This document shows, in pieces, positions 11,891 through 22,920 of a stretch of DNA of 64,000 nucleotides; the first letter of the stretch is position 1, and the number at the start of each line of letters is the position of its first letter. Under the pieces are notes generated by a model. That model had not been told where the DNA came from and did no database searches. It was given only the letters and a program-made list of their open reading frames with translations. The DNA comes from Dendronephthya gigantea. Its lineage: Eukaryota; Cnidaria; Anthozoa; Malacalcyonacea; Nephtheidae. The position numbers were made by a program, and so were the translations under genes. Where the stretch lies: positions 1 to 64,000 of the forward strand of contig NW_021163412.1 of the NCBI RefSeq assembly GCF_004324835.1. Direction: 5' to 3'.

Positions 11891-12118
11891 CGTGGTGTAC
11901 CTACAAGTTATTATAATTACTAAAGTCGCCATGCAATCATACAAGAAAATTATTAACTTGCTACAAGTCTGCAAGCCAACAAGTTGTAGCAAGCTTGATG
12001 TCAACAAGCTTGCTACAACCTGTTGTCTCAACAAGCTTGTTACAACTTGTCAACAAGCTTGCTACAAGCTTGTTGAGCCAACAAGTTGTCAACAAGATGT
12101 GAGATTTTTAGGTGTGTA

Positions 12119-13928
12119 ACAAGGCCGTTACAAGCTTGTCGCGACAAGCTTGCTGCAAACATGGCCGCGCATTAAATCTCGCTTGAAAACACGCGTGTTT
12201 TCCCGGAGATTGTGAAACAAAGAACAAACAACACAAAGTTTGATGTAAAAATAATATTATTTTAAAAACAAATTCAAAGGTTGGCAATTAAATACAAACT
12301 TCACATTTGAAGTACCAAGATTACTAAAGGCTCAGTACAAGAACATATGTATTTTCCTTTCTGAGTATATAGCCTAATAATCAGTTCGTAAGAAAAGTTT
12401 CTTTGCATTCATATGGTAAAAATTAACTGGTGCATGAATATTCTTGTATAACACCAGTATTTCAGTCACTTGTTGAATTGACTTCGTCATCCCAAGTATC
12501 AACAGCTAGCTGCACCTCTTTCCTATAATTCACTTTGTTTGATACGACTTTCCGGCCAATACCTCAGTTTAGCTCCAGTTTGATAATCAAATTCCTATAA
12601 AGTATAATATACAATGGCTTCAGGAATCAGTTACTTTAAAAAATATGCAAATATTTTTGAGGAAACTGGTTTGCAAATACGTTGAGGAAACTCCATCCTG
12701 TCTCCTGTGGCGAGGGTCTTGCTTGCCATCCAAGTCTAATGTCAAATAAGTAATGTACAAATACTTTATTACCATAATACGTAAATATATATTATTATTT
12801 CTAATCAGAGCATGCTAAAAACATACGCACAGATACTAAAAATAGGAAATTTTGCACTTTACCGTACACCTACTCGTCATTAAAAATATTTGAATTATTG
12901 AATACAAAAAACCGGCAAAGTTTCGATTTTGATAAATATCCACAGAAACTAACAGTTCAATGTTTATAAAAAGCAATAAATTCAACAAATATTTTAAAAA
13001 CTATACAGTTTTAAAAGGCTAGCTTGTGTACTATAATAAATCGTGTTGCCGGCGTTGTGTACGCCATATCAAATATTTGGATGAATTAAACGCACATACC
13101 TTTATTAAAGCGTCGAACTGTATTATTCGTCAAACTTTTTTAAGTTGCCCATCCGTTTTAACTGATATTTCAAGGTTTATTAAACTTTTAAAGGCTTAAA
13201 AAATCAAAGGTTTTGGCACAAAGATAGCTCAATGACCAGGTGAATCAGTGAACTCTTGAAAAGAGCAGGGAAATTTGCAAATATACTGACGTATATTTCA
13301 ACCAATAAGATCACTTATACATAGTTTAAACAGAGTCTGAACCAATGAGATTACTCCGTTGAAATCGTCACTTCCTCAACGGTTCAACGGTTATAGATAT
13401 CCTCGAAACAAGGAAATGTTCATCTGTAATGTTTTAAGGAATTCGGATTCTTTTCAAATCTTTTTACTAAAAGAAGTTACGAACTTCGTTGCAGAGTGTT
13501 AAAGTGTTTAAAAGCTCGTTGATCTTGCTTTTGCCATTTGATGAATGGCAATGATCAATAAAATCATATTTGGCCCAGTTCAAATTGATTTTGTTGTTAT
13601 CGGAAAACTTTTGCCGTTAACAATGTCGCTACAACTTGTTGGAACTGTCTTGTTACAGCATTGTCACGCGCAGCCTTCGTACAAGCTTGTTGTGACAGGC
13701 TTGTTACAACTTGATGACTATAACAACTTGTCAACAAGTTGCTCCAACAAGCTTGGTACAGCTTGTTGTCGACAAGCTTGGAACAAGTTGTTCCAACAAC
13801 TTGCTACAAGTCTGCAAGCCAACAAGTTGTAGCAAGCTTGATGTCAACAAGCTTGCTACAACCTGTTGTCTCAACAAGCTTGTTGAGCTAACAAGTTGTC
13901 AACAAGATGTGAGATTTTTAGGTGTGTG
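12119..13928 (-). mobile_element. Foldback-type element F3, truncated, left arm
   Basis: It joins the end of F2 directly with ACAAGGCCGTTACAAGC and so lacks most of one terminal array. The core runs about 12160-13620, followed by the second array at 13620-13905 ending ATTTTTAGGTGTGTG. It has the same orientation as F2, forming a tandem pair. Confidence 0.6.
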
Positions 13929-14355
13929 AGATTTTTACCGCTTTAATTTATTCATTTGCCCAGCCTTGCATGAGATCGGTCACGCTAAAATCAACCATGC
14001 ATTTAATCCTCTGCGCGCAATGAAATATTTGTCACTTTTAGGGGTCGCGCGTTGCTCCCACCATGCATTATTTTTCCTGAAACTTTGACAGTTTATTAAA
14101 AAGCTTTCCTACTTTTAGACAGTTAAATAACATCTCAATTTCAGCTTCACATTTTTGCGCGCAAGCCCTCTCAATATCAGTGGAAAGGAACCACCCCCCC
14201 GGTAACATAATTTCGTTAATGAAAAACAAAACTTAACCTAGGTTTACCAGATAAGTCTTAACTATCTCTAGGAACACCAAAAATTGCCAAATTCTGCAAA
14301 ATATCCTGAAAAACGGAAATTTTACATTTGGGACATTTTTTTTGATACACCCTGT
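13929..14355. other. Spacer between F3 and F4, unidentified repeat-like sequence
   Basis: This 427-bp stretch has no gene. Its right end, TTTTTTTTGATACACCCTGTA, resembles the terminus of Tc1/mariner-like elements (ACAGGGTGTATCAAA on the other strand), but no matching left end was found. Mirror at about 43385-43811. Confidence 0.4.
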
Positions 14356-14775
14356 AGTACACAAGCTAGCCTTTTAAAACTATATAGTTTTAAAAATATT
14401 TGTTGAATTTATTGCTTTTTATAAACATTGAACTGTTAGTTTCTGTGGATATTTATCAAAATCGAAACTTTGCCGGTTTTTTGTATTCAATAATTCAAAT
14501 ATTTTTAATGACGAGTAGGTGTACGGTAAAGTGCAAAATTTCCTATTTTTAATATCTGTGCGTATGTTTTAGCATGCTCTGATTAGAAATAATAATATAT
14601 ATTTACGTATTATGGTAATAAAGTATTTGTACATTACTTATTTGACATTAGACTTGGATGGCAAGCAAGACCCTCGCCACAGGAGGCAGGATGGAGTTTC
14701 CTCAACGTATTTGCAAACCAGTTTCCTCAAAAATATTTGCATATTTTTTAAAGTAACTGATTCCTGAAGCCATTG

Positions 14776-16127
14776 CATTACCAGAAATTTGGGACATTTT
14801 GCGTCCGCGTTCGTGGGCAGCGTCCGCTTCTTGACCCAGGGAATTGGTGAAAATTTCATAAAATGGCTCGATGGTATAATTATGCAATTATAATTATGCT
14901 TCAAATGTATATGGCCGGATGCTTAACACACTGAAGCAGGGCCGTGCCGACCGATATTTTATTGGGGGGGTGTCACAAAATTTTGGGCCCCTCAACACTT
15001 TATCGACTTTTGGGCCCCCTTAAAAGTCGCAAGCTATTTAATGTTTCAGTAAATCTTTTGCAGTTACAAATAATTAGAATCTAACCATTGCAAGTTTAAT
15101 TTTGCCCAAACGAAGGAATGTACAGTCATATCAATTTAATGCGCCTGTGTTTAATTCCAGACCACGCCTTGCCAAGGTTTTGGAGATCAACCTTCTCAGC
15201 CAAATCTTTTTCGCATGCCAAAAGCATAAGAGAATCAAGTCTTTTATTGTCCATTGAATTTCTACAGCGGGACTTGACAAACTTAAGCTTACTAAAACTT
15301 AAGTTTTGAATAAATGAATAAATACCCGGCTTAATTTGTCTTTAATCCTGCTTAGAATCTTTCAATATGATGAAAATGACAGACATTTGAGCCCACAGTT
15401 GATGTGATCAAAATAAGCGCAAAAAACTTCATGTAAGTCGTGCTTCAAAGGGGGAGAAAACGAGAAGAAAACGCTAGTTTAAGAAGACATTAGGGGAAAA
15501 AAACCAGTTGAAAATCGAAAAATGTTGGTTATTTTCTTCATAAATATAATTATTTTTAGCTTTGTTGTTAAATCAAATAACTGAAATAAGGCAAGTTCTT
15601 CCCCAAAAGCAGGGCCCCTTAGGATTTATTTTGGGGGGGTGATACACCCCCCCACACCCCCCCAGGAGGTACGGCCCTGCACTGAAGAATTATGAAATTT
15701 CAAACGCTGTGGGAACCGTGGCGGTAAAAAATACGAAGATATTTATGAGTTATATCGGTAGCTATATCACAACCAAAGACATTTCCAACTCCGAACTTTG
15801 CATCGTCCAAAAGGAAAGTGGTGTATTTAACCAGATTGTAGAGCATGTTTACCGATATTACTATGGTTTATATAGCCGAATCATTCAAATTGGACTTGTA
15901 TATAAATCGCACTCAGGAACCTAGAGGATTTGCTAGTGAGTGGATATATTTTGTTATAACTCTTCCTTTCTGAGCGATTTACAGAATTCGAACTCCGAAC
16001 CAAGAAAAAAACACACATAGGAAGCGTAATTTAAACTTTTGTGATTAAGCCATATTGTTTCGCATGAAATTTGGCCGCCATGTTTGTTTTTATCAAGACG
16101 CCATCTTGTCCCAAATTTCTGGTAATG
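14776..16127. mobile_element. MITE with 21-bp perfect inverted ends (CATTACCAGAAATTTGGGACA), left arm, containing a hAT insertion
   Basis: Both ends carry the same 21-bp sequence in opposite orientation, and the element interrupts the F4 core. Without the nested 751 bp (743-bp element plus one 8-bp duplication) its length is 601 bp, exactly the right-arm length (42364-42964). The target duplication is short or unclear. Small frames inside show no recognisable protein. Confidence 0.7.
14937..15679. mobile_element. 743-bp non-autonomous hAT-type element, left arm only
   Basis: The ends are CAGGGCCGTGCC and GGTACGGCCCTG (inverse CAGGGCCGTACC), typical of hAT elements. The 8-bp target duplication CACTGAAG lies at 14929-14936 and 15680-15687. 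The mirrored position in the right arm holds one copy only. Internal sequence includes C/G-rich stretches near both ends (GGGGGGG, CCCCCCC) and no transposase. The element plus one duplication (751 bp) accounts exactly for the local jump in arm alignment. Confidence 0.88.
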
Positions 16128-17031
16128 GTATATTATACTTTATAGGAATTTGATTATCAAACTGGAGCTAAACTGAGGTATTGGCCGGAAAGTCGTATCA
16201 AACAGAGTGAATTATAGGAAAGAGGTGCAGCTAGCTGTTGATTCTTGGGATGACGAAGTCAATTCAACAAGTGACTGAAATACTGGTATTATACAAGAAT
16301 ATTCATGCACCAGTTAATTTTTACCATATGAATGCAAAGAAACTTTTCTTACGAACTGATTATTAGGCTATATACTCAGAAAGGAAAATACATAATTATG
16401 TTCTTGTACTGAGCCTTTAGTAATCTTGGTACTTCAAGTGTGAAGTTTGTATTTTATTGCTAACCTTTGAATTTGTTTTTAAAATAATATGATTTTTACA
16501 TCAAACTTTGTGTTGTTTGTTCTTTGTTTCACAATCTCCGGGAAAACACGCGTGTTTTCAAGCGAGATTTAATGCGGGCCATGTTTGCAGCAAGCTTGTC
16601 GCGACAAGCTTGTAACGGCCTTGTTATAACAAGCTTGGAACAGCTCAAGTTCAACAAGCTTGTTGCAAGTTGTTGTCAGACTTGTAGCAAGCTTGTTGGC
16701 AACAACCTTGGTACAGCATTGTCACAGCAACCTTGCTACAAGTCTGTCAACAACTTGCTACAAGTCCGTCACAACAACTTGGGACAAGCGGTGCGAATAA
16801 ATCTTGCAACAAGCTTGTTGAAACGAGCTTGCGACAAGCTTGCTGCAGGCTTGTTACAACTCGTGCGTTTTACGTGTGTATAAAAGTGATCCGAAAGGTT
16901 CAAGGTCATTCTATATTTGATTTCGTCGAAGCAAATTCGGAAGTTTTCAACGGAGGTTTTCACTGAGATTTTGTTTATTTTTTAAAGGTATTGTACTATT
17001 CAATTTGTATTTTTATTTTATTCGTACTAAC

Positions 17032-17583
17032 ATGAGTAGTACTGTTCCACATATACTGATTTTCGGCCATTCGTTTGTTCGCCGTTTACGGGACGATTTG
17101 GATAGCAATTTTGATCCCCCCGCTAAACAAAATTTTAATTTGGCATCGTCAGGTCATGTTAATTTGCACGAAATTGGCGGGTGAACGGTAGATAAGGTCT
17201 TTCAATACGATTTACCTTTCCTTAAAAGTCAACGTCCGGACATAGTGGTCCTAGAAATGGGGACAAATGATCTATCTGTGTTGTCTCCCGAGGCGGCGGG
17301 CTCTCGTTTGGAAGAACTTGTTGCGTTTTTAAAGCACGACTTGCATGTTGAGACGGTCGCCGTGTGTCAGGTGATTGACAGCCGGTGTATCCGTCATTTG
17401 CAAATCCCTGATGCTGAGTTTAATAAAAGAGCGGCGCTTTTACGTCAGTATTTGTCAGTTGTGCTTGACAATATGCCTGGTGTTTTCCTTTGGGAACATC
17501 GCGCATTTCACAAAGCTGGCCATAATCAGTTGTTGTCCTGTGATGGGGTTCACTGTAATCCGCAAGGACAGTTCATTTTGTAA
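17032..17583 (+). pseudogene. SGNH (GDSL-like) hydrolase region of fossil B, left
   Basis: The sequence shows the SGNH blocks in order: FGHSFVRRL (block I, catalytic Ser), LEMGTNDLS (block III, GxND) and SCDGVHCNPQG (block V, the DxxH pair). Spacing is normal for a compact esterase-type domain of about 180 residues. Such domains occur as accessory regions in some tyrosine-recombinase and other retrotransposons, where their role is not established. The copy is broken. Confidence 0.75.
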
Positions 17584-17667
17584 AAGCTATCGGGGAGCAA
17601 TCTTGAAAGCTCTCTCCTTTTTAGCTCGCCTGCACTTTAGTGCAAGAGAGCTATTGCTATAGTCTTG

Positions 17668-18155
17668 GCGTCGCGTCCGCGTCCGCGTCCCCGTCCCCGT
17701 CCCCGTCCCCGTCCCCGTCCCCGTCCCCGTCCCCGTCCCCGTCCCGTCCCCGTCCCCGTCCCCGTCCCCGTCCCCGTCCCCGTCCCCGTCCCCGTCCCCG
17801 TCCCCGTCCCCGTCCCCGTCCCCGTCCCCGTCCCCGTCCCCGTCCCCGTCCCCGTCCCCGTCCCCGTCCCGTCCCGTCCCCGTCCCCGTCCCGTCCCCGT
17901 CCCCGTCCCCGTCCCCGTCCCCGTCCCCGTCCCCGTCCCCGTCCCCGTCCCGTCCCCCCCGTCCCCGTCCCCGTCCCCGTCCCCGTCCCCGTCCCCGTCC
18001 CCGTCCCCGTCCCCGTCCCCGTCCCCGTCCCCGTCCCCGTCCCCGTCCCCGTCCCCGTCCCCGTCCCCGTCCCGTCCCCGTCCCCGTCCCCGTCCCCGTC
18101 CCCGTCCCCGTCCCCGTCCCCGTCCCCGTCCCCGTCCCCGTCCCCGTCCCCGTCC
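17668..18155. repeat. (CCCCGT)n hexanucleotide array, left arm
   Basis: About 485 bp of CCCCGT units with scattered CCCGT units. GCGTCC variants lie at both margins. The minus strand reads (ACGGGG)n, a dense run of four-G tracts able to form G-quadruplexes. Long open frames in all phases (PV, RP and PS repeats) are artefacts of the repeat. Confidence 0.97.
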
Positions 18156-18295
18156 GCGTCCACACTACATGATAAGTAGAATGTTAAGATGCCACTTTTA
18201 TTTTCCCATTATTTTCAACTTATCTACTTAAGGAGTCTATCTGTTGCAAAAGAACCATTTACCAGGGGGGGGTGAACATTATACAACAAAATATA

Positions 18296-18880
18296 ATGAT
18301 AAGGTCAATGTTAAAATGCTATATTTTTTCTATACTTTGGCTTTATATCAGAGGAATCATTATCATAAGTCATCAATATGCATTGTGACTATTATTGCAT
18401 TTGGTACACATTATACAATAAAAAGAGAGTTTTGCTCAAAATTATCAAATGATAAGGTGAATGTTAAGCTAATTAGCATAATAATAAGGTCAAGTTAAGA
18501 TGTTATATTTTTTAAATATTTTGGCTTTGCATCAGAAGATTCATCATAAATATAGCTCATCGATAAGTCTTGTGACTATATGGTGACATTTAGTACACAT
18601 TTACACAAAAATAATGGCAATTTGTTCAAAATTATCAAATGATAAGGTGAATGTTAAGCTAATTAGCATAATGATAAGGTCAATGTTAAGATGTTATATT
18701 TTTTAAATATTATGGCTTTACATCAGAGGAATCATCATAAATATAAGTCATGGATATGCATTGTGACTATTCAGTGCCATTTGGTACACATTTATACAAT
18801 AATAAAGAGAGCTTTGCTCAAAATTAGCAAATGATAAGGCAAATGTTAAGCTTATTAGCATCATGATAAGGTCAATGTTA
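18296..18880. repeat. Three tandem copies of a 185-192 bp AT-rich repeat, left arm
   Basis: The phrase ATAAGGTCAATGTTA (or a close variant) recurs at about 18297, 18482, 18672 and 18864, giving periods of about 185, 190 and 192 bp. Copies share TTTGGCTTTRCATCAGA and ATTGTGACTAT blocks and differ by small changes. Non-coding. It lies directly after the hexanucleotide array. Confidence 0.85.
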
Positions 18881-19319
18881 GAGTCATCCAGAGCTATCAC
18901 GCTCATTACGATTTTCAGGGCTATTGTGTAGGGATTAGGGCTTGTACTATATCGCGTATTGTCTAGTGTATTGTCTGGCTTCGTACTTGTGTGTCTTGTT
19001 CAGATCTGTGTGACAGAGCAAAATTTAGGCCACGGTTACTTCGACGGGTAAAAATATATGTCTAGATGGGACAAGATCGTTTATTAGCTGTTTTCAACAC
19101 ACAGTGGGTTGGCCAGCGTGTTTTATGTACTTTTGCCTATTTTTATGTCGGCTACCTTTGTTGTATGCCATTCACTAAAAACTGTATTGTCTTTATTACT
19201 TTCACATTAGAATTATAGTTATTATTCATTGTCTGTCTATATAATTTCCATCGCATTAGCGTTTTACTCGCGCTGGTAGCTGCCTGTCGAGTTTCTTCCT
19301 AGATCATCAATCAACAATC
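18881..19319. other. Leader-like stretch before the gag-like region of fossil B, left
   Basis: This 440-bp stretch has no recognisable gene or repeat. It leads into the gag-like frame that starts at 19320. Mirror at about 39250-39688. Confidence 0.4.
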
Positions 19320-22300
19320 ATGCCTGTCACCCGACCAAGCACTAGAATTCAACGCCGTGCCCGAACGACACCTTGGCCTCAAAGTCAACGGCATCAAGTT
19401 CAAAATCAAGCTCCAACATCAGCCTCACCCAGGAACGACACTGTGGTTTCTTCGCCTTCTGTTTCTGGCTTGAACGACGACAACATCGCGCGAATTGCAA
19501 CTGCCGTGGCCCAAGCTGTGGTTGGAGTCAATGGCAATACGGACGCAGCACCAGCCTTCCTCGTCAACGTCGCCGTCGGAAAGAAGGGAAGTACCAGTTA
19601 ATTATAATAGTTCGGAGGTTGATGCCCAAGTGCAGGGGCCAGTGGCATCAGCCTTGGAACATTTAGCGGGTGAGCCAAACATAAGTCTGGCAGTGGAACG
19701 TCCACGTCCTTTATGCACTGACTTTAATTCAATTGCCATCCCTATTGATGCTCAAGTTAGCGCAAAGCTAAAAGCAAAAATTTGGGCCAATGAATTCGTT
19801 GAATTGGGTTCCCTACTCAGTCCAAAAGGGGGCGATAGCCGTTATCAGTTATCTGTTAGTCAGCATGAAGGCTCAGTTCCCACACTGTCTTTGGAACCCA
19901 CTAGTAGAGTTAAACCTATAAACACCATTGAGACATGGACGTCCGCTTTCCAGATTTTTGTTGGAGTATATACCAGCAAATTCCCCCAGGAGGCACCTGC
20001 ATTAATGAAGTATTCTGAGGTTGTTCGAGATTTAGCTGCCCGCGGCGCCAACTGGCGATTTTACGACACGCAGTTTCGATACTTACGCCAAACAAAATTA
20101 TAAGATATGCCGTGGGGGACCACTCATTTTGAATTGTGGATTCGGGCTCAAAATTTTAATCGCAGCACGAATCGTTCTGCCCCTGGACCCGCACAATCTC
20201 AGTCCGCCTCGTCGGGGATATTTGTCCCTCTGGGTTTCTGTCGTGTCTTTCATAGAGGGTTTAAATGCTCGGGTTGTTCTTTTAAGCACGCTTGTTTTAA
20301 ATGTGGATCTCCACATCCGGCCAAAGCATGTAATTTTAGTCCCTCAGGCCAGTCATTTAAACCTTCTGTGAAATCAGGCCAAGCCGCTACCGGAAATACT
20401 CCCAACTCCCGTAAAAATTAATTGTTTAATGCCTTTGTTGCAAGGATATGATGCTGCAATTGTTTTAAAATTATTTGAGGGTTTTAATTACGGTTTTCCC
20501 CTTCATTTTGAGGGCGTTCTCCACTCGTTTTGTTCTAACAATTTAGCTTTGGCGAATCAGAATCCTGAGGTGGTTAGTGCTAAACTGGGTAAAGAAATTG
20601 CGGCAGGTAGAATTGGAGGGCCATTTGACCGCATCCCATTCCCCAATTTTCATGTTTCACCATTAGGGGTTGTACCTAAAAAAGTTCTGGGTGACTTTCG
20701 GCTAATTCACCATTTATCCTTTCCAAAAGGGTCATCCATCAATGATGGTATTTCCTCGGAAAATACTTCGGTTTCTTATAGTCGAGTAGATGATGCCATT
20801 GCCATTATTAAACGTTTGGGGCGAGGTTGTTTTTTTGCGAAGACTGAAATTAAGAGCGCATTCCGGATTATTCCCATACGTCCTAGCGATTACCCCTTAT
20901 TGGGGATTTCAAGGCAAGGCAACTATTATTTTGACCGCGCTATGCCGATGGATTGTGCATCTTCCTGCCGCACTTTTGAAATGTTTAGCACCGCCCTTGA
21001 ATGGGTAGCTAAGACGCGTTTATAAACATACAGCATATTATTCATATCCTTGACGACTATCTCATCGGAGGCGTATCGTACGACCAATGTTGCGTTGCTT
21101 TACAAAATTTTATAGCTCTGTGTAACTATTTAGGGGTGCCAATTGCCCATGAGAAAACAGCCGGCCCTTCGAATATCCTGACTTTTGCCGGTATCGAGCT
21201 TGACACAACAGCGATGGAAGCTCGTTTACCCAATGATAAAATCGTCAAAACGGGATCTATTCTTACCGAAATGCTTAAAAGGAAAAAGGTTACTTTAAGA
21301 GAGGTTCAATCTTGAATTGGCTTGTTAAATTTTGCTTGTACTGTAGTAGTACCAGGACGGGCTTTTTTGCGTCGCTTGATTGACATCACTAAGGGGATCG
21401 CTCTGCTCATTATTCTATCCGATTAACAAGGTCCTTTAAAGCCGATTTAAATCTTTGGAAATCTTTTATTGACGATTTCAATGGCCGCTCGTTTTTTCTT
21501 TCTGACAATTGGTTCCCATCCGAGTTTTTAAATTCATACACTGACGCAGCGGCTGGATTTGGCTTTGGGGCCATATTTGGAAATCACTGGTGTCTCGGTG
21601 CTTGGCCCGAGGATTGGAAAAAGTTAAACATTGTTATTTTAGAATTTTATCCAATCGTCCTAAGTGTCCTTTTATGGGGTCACCTTATGCAAAATCAACG
21701 CATACTATTTTACACAGACAACGCAGCATTGGTCGAGATTATCAATAAGATCACCTCTCGGGATCCCACCGTGATGATATTGGTTCGCCGTTTGGTGCTG
21801 GCTTGTTTAAAATTCAATATTTTATTCCGTGCCAAACATGTTCCAGGTGTAAAAAACATTCGGGCTGACGCCTTGTCACGTTTACAGGTTTCGAAATTCC
21901 GATCGCTAGCATCCGCGAGCGTCCATTCGTCACCAACGGTGGTTCCCTTCCAGCTTCTACCACGCAATTGGCAGCTATAACTTCCACTCTCCTCCAATCA
22001 AGTTTGCAGCCGTCGTCAGTTCCAACTTATCGTCGTGCTTGGCGTTTGTACCAACAATTTTCGCACGAGGTTTTTCACTCAGCGTCAGTTTCGATTCCTA
22101 TTTCACCATCAGACTTGAGTTTATTTATTGCTTTTATGTTCCAGCATCGGTATGCCTCTTCGACAGCGCTTACGTACGTTTCGGCTCTGGGTTACAGTCA
22201 CCGCCTGGCCGGTTACTCTGACCCTACCAAAGTTTGTTGGATTATAGAGCTTTTGAAAGGCTATAAAAAAACAGGCAGTAGGATGGATTCTCGCTTACCA

Positions 22301-22920
22301 ATTACCTTGCCGATACTCCGCAATGTTTTGCTACATATACCCTCTCTTAGCTCGACCGCCTATGACGCTAAGCTGTTTAAAGCCATGTGCATCACTGCCT
22401 TTTTCGCTTTTTTGAGAGTAGGTGAGATTACTACCTGCACTAGGTCGTCATCCGTGCTCCATATCAACCAGCTAGTTAAGATTGTTGACGCCACGAATGC
22501 CGTAGTCGGGTTTAAGATTACGTTTCTGGAATTTAAGCATTCTTACAACCAAAGCCCAGTCGACATAACGTTGTATTACTTGATTATTTAGCTGTCCGCG
22601 GTTTTTCCAAAGGGCCTTTGTTTCGACTGAGTTCGGGTTCCGCCGTTTCTCGTTCTTTCTTTATATACCAACGTCTTATCATTAGTTTTTCGGTCCTGTG
22701 GCCTAGATCCCTCCAGGTACAAAGGACACAGTTTTCGTATCGGGGCGGCCACTTTCGCGGCGGAACGGGGTTTTTCTGATACCCAGATACGTGCTATGGG
22801 GCGCTGGCGATCGGATGCATTTCGCAAATACATTAGAGCTCCTAGTTTAACTTCTTCGTCTCTGTAACTATGTGGAACTGACGGGGGCTGCCTTCTGTGT
22901 TTAGCAAGGCAAACGGCCAT

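Larger units (their letters stand above)
10719..11954 (+). mobile_element. 5'-truncated Penelope-like element, left arm only
   Basis: This 1236-bp insertion in the F2 array is flanked by the 12-bp duplication AACTTGCTACAA (10707-10718 and 11955-11966). The right arm keeps the unoccupied site. It encodes the C-terminal part of a reverse transcriptase followed by a GIY-YIG endonuclease, the Penelope-like combination. About 39 bp at the 5' end (10719-10757) is the inverse of 11879-11917 near the 3' end, a known outcome of Penelope-like integration. A hammerhead-ribozyme-like motif lies near 11839-11868. 1236 plus 12 equals the 1248-bp alignment jump. Confidence 0.88.
8638..12118 (-). mobile_element. 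Foldback-type element F2, left arm, interrupted by a Penelope-like insertion
   Basis: Same family as F1 in the opposite orientation. It starts TACACACGTAAAAACGCAC and ends ATTTTTAGGTGTGTA. The array is at 8650-9190, the core at about 9190-10540, and a second array at 10540-10718, resuming at 11955-12100 beyond the insertion. The array is about 268 bp longer than in the right arm because a segment of about 263 bp occurs twice (starting 8638 and 8901) with several differences between repeats. F1 and F2 stand head to head across a 57-bp centre (8581-8637). Confidence 0.65.
14356..16880 (+). mobile_element. Foldback-type element F4, truncated and twice nested, left arm
   Basis: It begins inside the family core (GTACACAAGCTAGCC) and runs to the array at 16590-16880, ending GCGTTTTACGTGTGTA. 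A 601-bp MITE splits the core at 14775/16128, and that MITE holds the 743-bp hAT-type element. Core sequence resumes at TATATTATACTTTATAGG, as in uninterrupted copies. Confidence 0.6.

Noticed and set aside
17668-18155. Internal telomere-like sequence
   Set aside because: The unit is ACGGGG rather than the TTAGGG expected in animals, and it lies in the same position within both fossil B copies.
17587-18231. Long open frames encoding Pro/Val, Arg/Pro, Gly/Thr and Asp/Gly repeats on both strands
   Set aside because: Any frame through a (CCCCGT)n array stays open; these are artefacts of the hexanucleotide repeat, not proteins.
22588-22920. Minus-strand 110-codon frame
   Set aside because: It is the antisense shadow of the tyrosine recombinase region of fossil B.
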